Shown: positions 47,701 to 59,191 of the stretch, in pieces | Layout of the letters: every line of letters starts with the position of its first letter | Numbering within the stretch: position 1 is the first letter of the stretch | Source: Watersipora subatra | Lineage: Eukaryota > Bryozoa > Gymnolaemata > Cheilostomatida > Watersiporidae | Length of the DNA: 64,000 nt | Direction: 5' to 3' | NCBI RefSeq assembly: GCF_963576615.1 | Contig: NC_088716.1 | Span: 3,658,001 to 3,722,000 of the forward strand | Program-made: the position numbers and the translations under genes | The notes under the pieces: model-generated | The model's database searches: none | Seen by the model: the letters and a program-made list of their open reading frames with translations, nothing else | What the model was told of the DNA's origin: nothing

Positions 47701-50700
47701 TGCTGCACGGACCATATAATTTTTTCAAATTTGCCCTCGCGCTCAACTCCAAGTATAACCTGTTGGAACAGCTTGGAGCTCATCCTTTCAAGTACGTTTG
47801 ACTGTCACTTACTCTACATACTTTTGGCTAACTCAGTGTATGCTTCTGCTTAATAGCCTTATGTTCCTCTCCTCTTCAATATTCTGAATATAGCCTTAGT
47901 CCTCATCAAAGACACTCACTATTGGTTGGGCTGCTTTTGATACACCCACAGATTGCTATGTTACAAGATTTTATTTCTATATACTACTAGTAGTAAGCCA
48001 GGCGTTGCCCTAAATTTCGTTCGTTTTCAATCAGATAGTCTGCAGCACGAGTATAGATTTTTAACGCAAATTCCTACACTGCTTTTACGAAAAAAATTTT
48101 GAATCTTGTTTTTGTTATTAAAATGGAAGCGAGGCAACTACAGGCTGACTGGTATGCGTTTGCTACACGACACAACTGAGAACTTAACTGATATGTTAGC
48201 ACAACATATTTAGGCTATTCCGATAACCATAGCATAAATAACATGCTAAGAAGTTCATCCAAACCATCCGTGTCACTCCAGATATCTGGTAGATAAAATC
48301 CCATGAAATCTTCATCCTCGGCATTACTTTTTATCGACTTACTTTTACTTATGCTTCAACCTGAACCCAACAGCTGATATCGACTTTCAAAATAACAAAT
48401 GTCATTTCGCAAGTTCTTTTACTTAAGTGAAAGTAAGTCTTTTTAAAAATTAAAGCGTTACTTTTTGCAGCGATTGACTTTTTGCAACGATTGACTTTCT
48501 GCTTTCTCCATTTCAGTACGAGTAATCTTCGCTTTTCTCGAGTCCCTTACAATTATTTCGGTAACTCCACACCTTCTACTGCTCAATTCTCATTTTCGGC
48601 TGCATATTTTTGTACTTGCAGCTTGTAATCTGCAGAATATAATTTTTTTTTCTTGTTAAGCCTTCTCAGTTGTTTTTAAATGTTATAATGTTGTAATTAT
48701 CAACATAGGCCTTGAGTGGTTTATCTTGAAAGGAACCTGTGAAACGGTATCTGATATTAACGTGTCAATAATTTCACACCGAGTCACTTTAGAGTAAAAA
48801 TCCGGTTTGACTTTAAAAACATTACAAAGCTTGTAGAAATAAAAATGTGTCGACTTGACCTATATCTAATGTAGGTTGGAGTACGTATGTTACTTACTCG
48901 TCCTTTGAACTTACACAGTGCTAGCTCTATACTTGTGATCATGTCAGGAGAGTAACAACAGGTTACTGTTTTATTTAGTGTTTACTTTAGTGTTTTTTGT
49001 TTAGTTTTTTCATAATGCAATAATCTGCTGTAAGTATTGTAATATCTGCTGTACGTAATGTAATATCTGCTGTACGTAATGTAGTATCTGCTGTATGTAA
49101 TGTAATACCTGCTGTACGTAATGTAGTATCTGCTGTATGTAATGTAATACCTGCTGTACGTAATGTAATATCTGCTGTACGTAATGTAATATCTGCTGTA
49201 CGTAATGTAATATCTTCTGTACGTAATGTAATATCTGCTGTACGTAATGTAATATCTGCTGTACGTAATGTAATATCTGCTGTACGTAATGTAATATCTG
49301 CTGTACGTAATGTAATACCTGCTGTACGTAATGTAATATCTGCTGTACGTAATGTAATACCTGCTGTACGTAATGTAATACCTGCTGTACGTAATGTAAT
49401 ATCTGCTGTACGTAATGTAATACCTTTAATTATTTTGTTATAGCCATTTGGGCTCTGGAACGAACTAAACAAAATGCAATGTATTCTTATAAAAATCTGT
49501 TTCAACATTTGGCAAATACTAGGCTGGATTAACTCTGAACGTAGTTTAGTTGTAAATTAGCTTCAGTGGGAGGAAGTAATGCATAGGAATTTTATTATTC
49601 ACTCCTAGTGATCGCCTTTAGTCCCTCTCTTACAGACTGCGCTGGTATTATTGCCAAACAGCTTGAAGCTCATGAAGCACATAATAGGGTCAATTTTAAT
49701 CATTATTGAAGTTATAAAACCGCACGGTATAAAATATTGATTACAGCCTGTAAGACATGACTGATTTAACTTACACTGTCAATATAAATATTTTCTCTAC
49801 CTTTAAGCTATATGTTCTGGTCACTCATGCTTGCAGCGTCTGATGGTTATTGATTGTTGAGGTGAGCTGATTGGTAATGAATGCTAATGAAAGTGCGTCA
49901 GCTGCCTGACCTATAGCAGTGTCAAACATCTTCTGTAGTACAATCTTTAAAAAAGTTTTTTACATGTTCATAGCGACTATGTTGCAGTTTAGAAATGCTT
50001 GTATTCCAACTATTTTACATGAAGAGGAAATCTGGCTAAGTATGTTTTATTGTTTCAAGTCATGAATAGTGTTGTTTACTCTTTATTTACAGCATTGCAC
50101 CAGGCAATGACAGCAGCTACTCCTATAAGCAGCTGGAAGCCGCCACTAAATTAATTTATGACGAGGAAGTTCTCCTTGGTAAGTAAACTTGCTCAGTGTT
50201 GGTGCCAAGGCTTGTCATTTGGGCAGCTTTGGTTCTGTTGAATATTCTAGGCTATGTTGTTTGGCCAATTTCAACAGTCATGAAACCTCTCCTTGTAACT
50301 GCCTGCTTCATATGTCATACTTGTTCCAGTTCAGCTCCTTCAAAGCGCATGAAATGTAATTATAACTGTGTTTCTCGTAATGCTTTATGATAAGATAGTT
50401 TACTTTAACAGTGAGACTTAAGAGGCTGGCATGGCACCTGTCACGAGCTGTCAGACCCAGGCAATTGCTTTAACGATGTAAGCAGTCGGGATGACAAGTT
50501 TAGCAAACAGTTACTTTCCCCTCAGCAAGTTTTGAAATCACTTCCTTATACTGCATTCAGGCAGCGCCCGTCTTGCTTGTTCAAAGCGCTGTCTGTCTTA
50601 CCTTATAAACAACATGAATTGATGAAGCTGGCTCTTCTATCTGCTACCATAGTCAAATATTCCTGTGTATTAAATTTGTTACATCAAAACCTGTCACCTG

Positions 50701-50962
50701 CGGCTATGTGTCGCCACTGCAATTTTATTCTCCACCTGTTGTTACCGCTATTGATTGGTTTGAAGGTTGCGATTGGGATGGAGAAAGGCAGTACCTTGCT
50801 CAAATAGAGATCTGTTTCGACAAATCTTTTCAGCTCAATTGCGACCCTGAATGGAAAGTAAGACGTAGCAAAATACTTTCTAGCCGTGTCGGCTTTCCGC
50901 ATATAGAGGAATGCAGAAAGAATGAGTCTATTTGGTACTTACCCATTCCACACAGTGACTAG
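37834..50962 (+). CDS. RNASET2: Ribonuclease T2, secreted/lysosomal, complete
   Basis: Cuts single-stranded RNA through 2',3'-cyclic phosphate intermediates, in lysosomes or outside the cell. Five exons: 37834-37946, 45291-45466, 47623-47791, 50093-50178 and 50766-50962. All borders are GT-AG and the phases agree; 246 residues against 256 in human. Residues 1-19 are a signal peptide. QQWPAAFC follows, then the first catalytic block WTVHGLWP (His56), then DEMRAKWPTLN, then the second block FWEHEWSKHGTC (His109, Glu110, Lys113, His114), all intact. The C-terminal part has QYLAQIEICFDKSFQLNC and ends IWYLPIPHSD. Several NxS/T sites (NIS, NES, NNS, NKS) suggest glycosylation. Intron 1 is 7.3 kb and nearly all repeats. 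For exon 3 an alternative acceptor at 47605 exists, but it does not fit the phase of the chosen donor. Confidence 0.93.
37973..38938. mobile_element. TIR element with ends GGCGCTCCTA, 966 bp
   Basis: Left CTGTTGGCGCTCCTATAACG and right ACGTGGTAGGAGCGCCTACTG (inverted, imperfect). TA precedes the left end; the right flank AA is probably a changed TA. A right-end relative is at 19430-19581. Probably Tc1/mariner type; no transposase. Confidence 0.7.
37981..38142. repeat. 16-bp minisatellite grown from the element's own terminus
   Basis: Unit CTCCTATAACGTATAC, about 10 copies, starting inside the terminal inverted repeat, of which it is a piece. Confidence 0.9.
39373..41998. mobile_element. 2.6 kb TA-target element inside the minisatellite
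   Basis: Begins CCCTACAGTATGAA and ends TTTCATCCTGTAGGG, with TA on both sides; the subterminal parts are rich in ATTCGCG motifs in inverted order. The minisatellite resumes exactly at the right flank. It carries the dimer at 40399. No transposase recognised. Confidence 0.8.
40399..41175. repeat. Tandem dimer of a TIR element, about 385 bp per unit
   Basis: Both units carry CCGGAAACAAAAACGTCCGA and GAATATTC-TACCTC. Ends are CGTATAGTTTCACAGAGTCC and its complement, and a third, eroded inverted end lies at the junction near 40760-40800. This looks like two copies sharing a middle terminus. Confidence 0.75.
42565..43684 (+). mobile_element. TA-target element, copy 3
   Basis: Same ends and TA flanks as the copy at 29643, length 1120, almost identical sequence, including the 120-bp foldback with ATGAATAG on both sides. 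Inserted in the minisatellite of RNase T2 intron 1. Confidence 0.93.
44841..45290. other. End of RNase T2 intron 1
   Basis: Unique intron DNA leading to the acceptor at 45289-45290; nothing else seen. Confidence 0.5.
45467..46082. other. RNase T2 intron 2, AT-rich
   Basis: Low-complexity TATTTATT stretch at 45715-45785; no gene. Confidence 0.5.
46083..46320 (+). mobile_element. Helitron 5' end remnant
   Basis: Starts TCTTTACCATAATAAGCGTC followed by TGTC repeats, a common animal Helitron 5' end. Related to 34779-35035. Confidence 0.5.
46321..47141. other. RNase T2 intron 2, nothing recognised
   Basis: AT-rich intron DNA; a short open frame at 46671-46856 has no known match. Confidence 0.4.
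47142..47280. repeat. 14-bp minisatellite
   Basis: Unit GGATTTTACTCTAT, about 10 copies with single changes, in RNase T2 intron 2. Confidence 0.93.
47997..48800 (-). mobile_element. Helitron 3' end, minus orientation
   Basis: The minus strand ends GGGCAACGCCTGGCTTACTA followed by CTAG and T, a Helitron 3' terminus. The upstream limit is unclear. It lies in RNase T2 intron 3. Confidence 0.5.
49020..49424. repeat. 21-bp minisatellite, about 19 copies
   Basis: Unit AATATCTGCTGTACGTAATG plus T. A 173-codon minus-strand frame of repeated ITLRTAD is its artefact. RNase T2 intron 3. Confidence 0.95.
49425..50092. other. End of RNase T2 intron 3
   Basis: No repeat or gene recognised. Confidence 0.4.
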
Positions 50963-51099
50963 TGGAGTCTGGATATGTCTATTACAGTTGCATCTTTCCA
51001 TCAACTGCTGGAACTGATATTACTTTCTATTGATAGGACTTCCATTGTTTTATGGTTATTGATAAAACTGGTTCTAGTCTATAAAACTATCGTGTCAAA

Positions 51100-51576
51100 A
51101 TAACCTTTGTTCAAAGATAACCTTGCACAGAGTTTTGTAGACAATTTTATCAGGAAATGTAGTGACATTTTTCTATCGTTTACAATTTTTTTTGATATTT
51201 GAGGTGATCTGATTGCCAGGATGTTTCAAGATTAAAATTGATAAAATTTGATCGCGATTAAAATGCTGAGATCAAGCGGGAGTACGCTTATGATGTCTAT
51301 AGTTGCAGAGACTGATAAAATAGAGACGCATCATACTTCTACTTGAACCCAACATCTGATAGCAACTATTAAAATAACAACTAGTCATGTCATTACGTAA
51401 GTATTTTTTTCTGAGCATTTTAATCGCAATAAAGTTTTATCAATTTTAGTTTAGAAACATCCTGACAGTCAGATCACCTCAAACATCAATAACAAATGCA
51501 AATGATAGAAAAATACTGACATTTTCTGATAAAATCTACTAAAATTTTGTGTAAGTTCATCTTTAATGAAATGACT
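51100..51576. mobile_element. Long-TIR foldback element, uninterrupted copy
   Basis: Arms of about 150 bp: GAGGTGATCTGATTGCCAGG and CCTGACAGTCAGATCACCTC among others. The same family as 4455-7175 but without inserts. It lies between the convergent RNase T2 and GSKIP genes. Confidence 0.85.
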
Positions 51577-52392
51577 CGCTGATGTTCAATACAATGACCT
51601 TGACCCAAGTGGCTTGTTTCTAGCATTCCATGTGGGGCGAGGCTTTTATACCCAATATTGTACTCTAACATCACTCAAATTTGTTGGTCTTGAGGCTCAA
51701 ATATAAACTAACCACATGACCGACAGGGCTTCTTTATTCTACATAACTGGCGATTTGATTACAGATATTGCTATATGACAATTTTTCCAATAAGCAGTCA
51801 TGAACATATCTCATTTTTGATTTTATACAATTTTAATTTTGATGTTTAACAATCATCGATAACATAATATATTCCAATAACAGTAAACAAGGACTTATGC
51901 AGTTTAAAATAAAAATGGCAAATATTAATAGTTTGAATAAGTGTGTTATTTTGAAGGTCTATCAGTAACTGCCTATAAAAATAGATAAACTCTGCTCTGT
52001 TAGCATAAATGCTAGTAGACAAGGAACCAAAATAAATGAATAAATATAACTGCATATTTTTTCAGCTATGAGCCATAAAAAGCAAGACTGACATACACAG
52101 AAGTGTTGCACGAACATGTCTTTTAAAACCTACAGCCGACAACCTGAACAGTATTACGGCCACAAACTTGAAACAAAATGGTAGGAAGAGTTGTCTGCCC
52201 GATAAGGGGTGGAGACAAGCTTATAATAACCAATAAGATGGTTAGGGTATTAATATTTATCGCAAACTATAGATGACAATCTAAACAATATTATGACTAA
52301 ACACTCGAAACGTAAACAGCAAAAAGAGAGAGCTGTCTTCTCCATCAGGGCTGAAACTAACCTAGAATGACCAATGAAGTAGTCAGGCCTTG
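51577..52392. other. Shared 3' flank of RNase T2 and GSKIP
   Basis: No gene. Presumably holds the 3' UTRs of both; an AATAAA for RNase T2 occurs near 52030. Confidence 0.4.
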
Positions 52393-55233
52393 TTATTGTC
52401 CTTTCTGTAGCTCAGTGAGTTTACAAATCAGTGACTCACTAAATGCATCTCTATAAGCTGGGCTCACATCATTCAGTAGTTGATCAATCAATTCGTACAC
52501 CTTTGCGGGTGGCTTGTTAGCTGTATCAAACTGATCACCAACTACCTACAAGCAGAGGCTAAATGACACCTCAATTGCTTACAACTGAAATATGAAATGG
52601 CAACTCATGGAGTTGTAAAAAGGAGACAACTCCAAGACTAGTATCAGTAACGTTATTCAGTCAAACCAATGATATAAACCCCCACAGGATAGGCGACGGT
52701 TGTCATATGGGTGGGGTTTAATGATCGGGCTCTGTTGGGATGAACCTGGAGATGGCACCAGAACAATGAAATATGCTGAATAAATCCACTTGTAAATTTA
52801 CAAATATTATGAACAGTAGTGGTTATTTTACTGATTTGTTGGTTTCATTTTGTTATCAAACCTGATCAGTCAGTTGCTATTCATAAGCATTCGTGATATT
52901 ACTAGTCGCCATCGTGAAATAGCCCAAATTTGGATTTAGATTTAGAGTATGAAAACTACACTGCACAGCTTTGCCTGCTGTCCCATCTTATTGATCAGGT
53001 CAAACAACATGACAACGATGAAAGACTGTCATTTTATATTAGGGGTGGAGGAATATTAACCAAAAACTAGGGAAAAAGGATGTTGTTCGGGTGATTTCAA
53101 GTAAATTATATTTAACTTTAAGCATAATTATACTACAACCTCTACCAATTTCAAAATTGGTAAAATAGGTAATTTGAAATGTTTTATTTTTCATGGATTC
53201 TAGTATATCGTTAAAATTGAAGAGGGAAAGAGAGAATTACGCGTTTGCTGGTTACAGGTTTTGTTGTTTTGTACTAACCGGAAATCAGGTATTATCCGCG
53301 ATCGACGCATATAGGCGATAAAAATCTAGACCCAAAAATCTAACAAGGTAACGCAACCGCCCCATATGATAGCCGTCGCCTATTCTGTGGGGGTTTATAT
53401 CATTGGTATTTACTTGTAAATGGCGTTTGTTTTTGTAAAAGTAACTGCCCTTTTGACGTACAAATTTCAACTACTTGTAACCACCAATCAATTCATTTGA
53501 AGATTTTCTTAAATGTGAAAATGAAACCGAGGAAAACAGAGCTAAGCCGGAAGAAAAAATTGAAAAGATGAAAATGAAAAATTTATAACTACGTAAAATT
53601 AAAACTTAATTTTATGTGTGCACATAAAAAGTCAAATTTATGGAAGTTAAATTTAATTTTTCCTTTTTCTTCCTCCGCAAACACCGCCGTTAGCCGCTAC
53701 CGTCTGTCTCAAAGGTAAGAACTACATACAGTGTGCTATTGTATGGACTTTGCTATGTACTGCTACTGCTCCATATTGCACTGTGCAGAATAATGTCATA
53801 TTTTATTGCATATCATAACCACTAGATATGTTATTGTTACTTTGTGAGTGTGTGTAAAAAATTAAGACAATTAAAACAAATTTTTCCTTAGTAATATTTT
53901 GTTTTCGTATGTTTTTCAAAAGATGGAATTTCTTCTGTATTTGTTTAAATACAAATACACTTGTATTCAGATGTTATATATAGGAGTAAACTGCTTTGAG
54001 ATACAAGTAAATTGACATACAAACCAAATCCCGCAACGCATTAAGCTCGTATGTCGAGGTATGACTGCAATCTTCCAAACTGTCACTAGTATAATACAAT
54101 AAAATAATGCGATGATACTTTATAGACCAGAATCAAGTGATTATGACAAAACCAACACGTATAAAATATGTCAGTGATATATTTATATATAAAATATACT
54201 TATATATGTCAGTTTATAATTTATATATATTTATATAATATATATATAATATATATTATATATAATATAATATATATTATATATAATATTTATATATGAT
54301 ATTTTAAATATATCCAATATTTTAAATATTGGATATATTTAACGTATAGAATATGTATTGGATATACAGTCAAATCATGACATAAAAAGGTAAAAAACCA
54401 TTCCAATATTTGCTTTGTATGACGAGATAGTCATATGTTAAAGCAAACATTACTGTAACAGTACATTGCATTTTGTTTAATTCGTTCCCAAGCCCAAAAA
54501 GAAGCATAAACGCTTGATAAATACTAAATAGAGCGTTGAAACATAGTACATAAATTAATTTTATTATAATTACCTTTATATAAATCTACCTATATAGTAA
54601 ATGTAAAAAACTAAATTAATAAAAAAAACTCAGCAAAAAAATTTTCATTGCTACTTTGCCCTAGAGACATGGAGCTGCAGGCTCAGAAATACGCAAGTTA
54701 AATGGTGGTAGAATTAGAATTAGTTTAAACTGACATAATTCAACTATTTTTTATAGTTCACATTTCGTTTCTCCAGGCTTTGTTCAATTTTACTTGAACT
54801 TGAAAACTGTAATGATATACACAACTTTGAATGTCATAAGAAGAAAATAACTTTATACGTCAGTACGAATGTTTGCTTACATTTCATCTTGTATCTCAAA
54901 AAATTTATGTGTTAAAGCAGCCGTACGCCGGGCTCATTACAGTCGATGATCATCTCATTGTCTGTAATGAGATGATCATCTTTTATACAACCAAAAGTTT
55001 GAGGAAATTTAGCAAAGATGTAGAGATGCAAAATACACACGCTGTCCGCTCACCTCATATCCGCAGATTGTCAACCGAATACACATGACAATATTCTCTT
55101 TAGTTGTGATATTTAAATATGTAATCGTTGGTGATGACTCCAGAACCTGAGATTGTTGTGCGACCTTGACAAAAGGGGCTATTTCTATAAGTACACGCGC
55201 TCCTTCTATTTGAAGGTCCCCATCTTCATTCAT
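52393..55233 (-). CDS. GSKIP: GSK3B-interacting protein, complete
   Basis: A small cytosolic scaffold that binds and inhibits GSK3-beta and, in vertebrates, anchors PKA. Two coding exons on the minus strand: 55233-55054 and 52545-52393, with a GTGAGC donor, a TTGTAG acceptor and phase 0; 110 residues. EGARVLIEIAPFVKV matches the PKA-anchoring helix region. ITYLNITTKENIVMCIRLTI matches the human segment with VAYINVETKE. The C-terminal YELIDQLLNDVSPAYRDAFS then ESLICKLTELQKGQ matches the GSK3-binding helix (human [20 protein letters not shown]). The start was chosen at ATGAATGAAG just after an AG acceptor, so a 5' UTR intron is likely. It lacks about 30 N-terminal residues of the human form. 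The intron carries the element at 52666. Confidence 0.92.
52666..53406. mobile_element. TIR element of 741 bp with ends CCAATGATATAAACCC
   Basis: About 45-bp inverted ends containing CCCCCACAGGATAGGCGACG and its near complement. The flanks show no clear duplication. Fragments of the family are at 17441 and perhaps 25824. It lies in the GSKIP intron; class unknown. Confidence 0.8.
53407..54165. other. GSKIP intron, nothing firm
   Basis: AT-rich; a Tigger-like end (CGTATGTCGAGGTATGACTG) at about 54049-54068 has no partner that I could place. Confidence 0.4.
54166..54360. repeat. AT-only stretch with palindromes
   Basis: Mostly TATATATA, ending in a palindrome around TATCCAATATTTTAAATATT. Could form a cruciform. 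Confidence 0.8.
54945..54980. repeat. Hairpin with 15-bp arms
   Basis: GATGATCATCTCATT, a short loop, then its complement; GSKIP intron. Confidence 0.8.
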
Positions 55234-55543
55234 AGCTTCCTCTATACAGTCTTGACACCTGCTGACACACAATGCAGGTGGCATAATAAAAACAATTAGA
55301 ATATGGAATGACCGACTATTGTTGCCCCAACGTATTAATCTTTTAAAAGATGACGTAAAATTTTAGCGTTTATTTGTAAAAAATTTCTGACTTTGTATGT
55401 AAAATATTAGGAAGCAACAAATGATAAAACAAAGTTATTGAACAGTATATAGAGGAAGGCAATACAAGTGAAAGTACATGTAATTCCTCATTTTGAGCAG
55501 TTATTGATCGGCGGCCCCGTGGAAATCTGTGAAATAGAAACTA

Positions 55544-56663
55544 CAGTCAAACATGGATAACTCGTCCACGGATAGCTCGAAAAAATGGTTAATTCGAACA
55601 TTTCCTTTGGTCCGTTCCCACGTAATGATAAATTGCTATAGATAACTCGAATTCAACACTGTTAATTCGAACTGTTTTTTTGCCCAACAGCTACCGAAAC
55701 GGTTGTTTTCGCTTTAGAAAATCACTTTATTCAAAGCCATAGAGGTAAACTTCATCTTTTCGTAATTCATAAGCGTCGTTATTACCACCATCGGCAAAAT
55801 ATTTTTGTCAACGACTTTTCTAAAAGTTTGGTGAAATTTGATTAATACAGCGATACGATGAATAGCACGGGCTAGCCGGGTCACGCGCGCAAGAATTTTC
55901 GCCACGCACATACAAAACAAAAATCGCATGTTGTTTTGTATGTGCGTGGCGAAAATCCTTGAGTGCCTGACTCGGCTAGCCCGTGATGAATAGTTTTCCG
56001 ACGTTGATTCCGTGTTGAATCAACGTCGGAATGTTGAATGTTTAAAACGTCTTAAAAAATGTTGTAATTAAACGTATACGTTGTCTGAGCTACAAAAAAC
56101 TATTTATCGTTTGACCTAAACACAGAATACGTGTGTACATTCAATGAGTATCTATTAAAAAAGCGTGAGTGATATAGAATGTACCGTAAAACCTCGTAAA
56201 ACTTCTAATTGAACTGCCTCGGAGTGTTGCTCTTAACGAATCCCAGGTCAAGTAAAGTAATCTGCATAAACTTCAAGAAAAAACGGCAAAATTGATCGTG
56301 GGTAAAACCCCAAAAGAAAAAAATGTCTTTTCTTTTGAGCATTTCAACAACGATCAAGTTTGCCAATGTCAATCTGAAAAACGTCCTGGCAATAACATCA
56401 CCTCAAACAACAAACCAATCTCAAGTGATAGAAAAATCTCTATACTTTTTCATGAAAACGTTTTAAACTTTACATTAGAAGCATTTAATTTGAAACAAGC
56501 CATTTGTGCTTTTGATTTATATTATAGTTTGTATATGTACATGTATTTACTAATAAATAAGTAAATATATGGACTTGTGACAGTGCTCTGATAACTTGAA
56601 TGCTCTGATAATTCGAACACTTTTGCTCGGTCCCTTGAAGTTCGAGTTATCCATGTTTGACTG
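55544..56663 (+). mobile_element. TA-target element, copy 4
   Basis: Same ends and TA flanks as the copy at 29643, length 1120, nearly identical, again with the 120-bp foldback. It lies upstream of GSKIP. Confidence 0.93.
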
Positions 56664-57530
56664 TATATTTAATAATTGCATTGTTAATAAAGTCACTTTT
56701 TCATTAATCACTTTATTCTTTTTGAAGGATCATAAAATGATTTTGATGGCTGAAGGCATTTAACAAGCATGATGAAGAGTGTCACATTTTTTTTCTCTTT
56801 TTTCACTGCAGTTTTCACTTTTTTATTCTAACATTTATTTATTACTTCCACAAAACGTTACAGAAAAACAACTGCTACCACATTATGCTCGTGGAGGGAT
56901 CTCACTGGGCCAGAGTATGCGAGGGTTATTTTAGCTTTTCTAAATTTTACTTTTTAAGAAATATTTGTTACCTCGCCAAGTATCGAAGCCATGAAAGCTG
57001 AACTGTAACCCGCACGAGGGTTATATAATATATACATAATTCATTAAGTGTATAGATATATGCGTATATATATGCATATAATGAATTAAAGTTTATAATA
57101 AATATCATATTAAATGCTGAAATGCACAATAAATCTTCACTTTCACTTACTTTTTCGTTAGTTTTTGTTTCACTCACGAAATATCAAGCACTTACGAAAG
57201 AATGCTGAGCTGAGAGAGAGAGCACCTTATTATCGTTTTCAGGTGTTGTTGGAGGAATTTCAGCAAATAGCATATAGTCATCTTAGTCATTCCGATGTAT
57301 TCAACGTACTGATTGTCAAATTTGAATTTCAAGAGATATTTTTGTTGATGTCAAATGGTGAAAAACATACCATGTGAAGGCAATGAAAAAACATGTTCAA
57401 CGAAAAAAACATGAAACAGGGATGTCATAACCTGTGTGTGCACGGTAGTTGGATTGTGTACAATTTGAATCTTCCACCATTTTAGATGAACGAATCAAGT
57501 AAGACAGACAAGCTGCAATGAGAGCCATTG
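56664..57530. other. Intergenic, nothing firm
   Basis: An open stretch after a TTTTCAG at about 57242 reads VLLEEFQQIAYSHLSHSDVF and runs to a stop at 57377. It may be an exon but has no recognised family. Confidence 0.3.
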
Positions 57531-57539
57531 GCTTTCATC

Positions 57540-58040
57540 CTCATCTGCATCCTGGTTATTTGATCACTTCTGCTGTCGCCAGCTCAGCTAGCCTTCCCTA
57601 TCATTTTACGCCTTTCCTTTTTATTCTCAATAATTTCTTTGGCTTGTTCAAATTTCATTCCTATTGATTTCTGGTCAATTTTAATGTTCTTGTTCCAGAT
57701 TAAATTTGGGGCCCCTGATTCTTTTTAGGGGAAGTCTATATTCCCCTAGTGCTTCTCTGAAGGGGTTTTTTTCTGGCTGTTTTAGTATATGCCCCGCGAC
57801 TCTCAGTCTCCAATTTTGAATAATTTCGCTTTATGGTCTTTTCTTGATTAGGTTGTGCAGGTTGATGCTACTGATCTTTGCGAAATATGTTATGTTTATG
57901 GCTTTTTTCAGTAGCCTCCTCTGAAAGCTGTTTATTGCTTGTGCATTAGTTTTGGTGATGATCTAAGTTTCACTGCTATACAGGAATATACTTGCTGCAT
58001 ACGCACTGAACGCTTTCACTTTAAATTCTACTCTAGTTCT
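57540..58040 (-). mobile_element. Decayed LINE 3' end (jockey/CR1/RTE-like group)
   Basis: Minus-strand pieces read SAYAASIFLYSSET, AINSFQRRLLKKAINITY, SEIIQNWRLRVAGHILKQ and REALGEYRLPLKRIRGP, the familiar tail after the reverse transcriptase in apurinic-endonuclease LINEs (SETW, F-R-R, RLRW-GHILR, GR-P). A stop sits at the usual Trp of SETW and there is at least one frame change, so it is a fossil. Confidence 0.75.
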
Positions 58041-58059
58041 CTTATCCATAGTTATGTGC

Positions 58060-59098
58060 GCTATGGTGTTTATGACTATTTTGGCAATTTGTCACTAGGT
58101 TTTGACACTTGGTCCATGTTTGGTCTCCTCCTTTTTCTATTTATAAGCTTTTATTTTCACTTCATTGGTGGTGAAAATGGCTCAGAAATATTGAAACACG
58201 TCTCATTGTAGGCCTAATAGTTATTCTATTAACAGTGCATCATTGAATAATTATTAGTTGTAAAATCATGCTGCTGTTTTTTATTAGTGTTCCAGCCAAT
58301 TCTATCATCACCAATATTGCAAAGTAATTATCTCAGTCACTCTTGTATGCCAATACAATAAATTGCATCTTTTGTTCACAGTGTTATGATATTCCTACTG
58401 CGTAATATTATCTCGCACTGGTTAGCTTTGAACAAAAGACAATGAATAATCAAAAAACTGCAACTAGTTGAATTGGACAATTTAAACACAAAGATCAATC
58501 ATAACTATCTTACAGACCAGGCTTCCAACACGACCCCAAAATTCTGTTAATGACCACAACTCGCTGTCTAGTCTAAATTAGATTTGAGCGTGACAAAACA
58601 TTTTGCGATGAAGCAATTGTTGCAGAAATAAATCGATTAGACTCGCACACATTACCACAGAGTTTATTGTGCTCCCGGCAGGTCTTTTTGATTTCGCCTT
58701 ACATAGCAAACGCCGTTGTCATAAGTTTGGTCAATAAACAAGTAGAGCTTTGTAGTATATAGAGTTTTTTGTTCTTACACTTAAACGAAATAAACAAAAT
58801 GTTTAAAATATTTAATAAGTTAAAAAATAATTTAATAGTATTTTAGCTTTACGTTATTATTAAATAAAAATTGGTTGCAAATAAGTTTTAACAAAACTGT
58901 CAAAACAGTGTTGAAAACCTTTATTGGCTTCCGGTTTGTTACACTTTTCCAAATTTTCTCGAAATACAGTCACGCTAAATATTTTTTGAAACGCAGTCTT
59001 TGGTTACAAAATTAGCGTGCTCCAAGGCTATGTTGGAAAAGCGTGACTTCGCATTTCGCCATTAAATTCTTATTATATATTTTCCGAATAATATAACT
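58060..59098. other. Intergenic, includes possible promoter
   Basis: No repeat recognised. The last 150 bp before 59099 would be the promoter if the exon there is real. Confidence 0.35.
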
Positions 59099-59191
59099 AT
59101 GGCTTCTCAAATCGATGCTTCTCAAAGAAAGCAAATTATGGAACAGGTCAACATGCAAGTAGAAATGGAAAAATTAAAACAGATATTAACG
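59099..59191 (+). CDS. Possible first exon, small-Tim-like (Tim13-like?)
   Basis: ATG at 59099 opens a 31-codon frame ending at a GTAAATGG donor in phase 0. It reads MASQIDASQRKQIMEQVNMQ then VEMEKLKQILT. IMEQV is identical to the start of Tim13 (IMEQVKVQIAVANAQELL in human), but the rest fits only loosely and no exon with the twin CX3C motif was found in the window. It may be another small helical protein. Confidence 0.3.

Noticed and set aside
48987-49508. 173-codon minus-strand frame of ITLRTAD repeats
   Set aside because: A 21-bp minisatellite inside RNase T2 intron 3; the period is a multiple of three.
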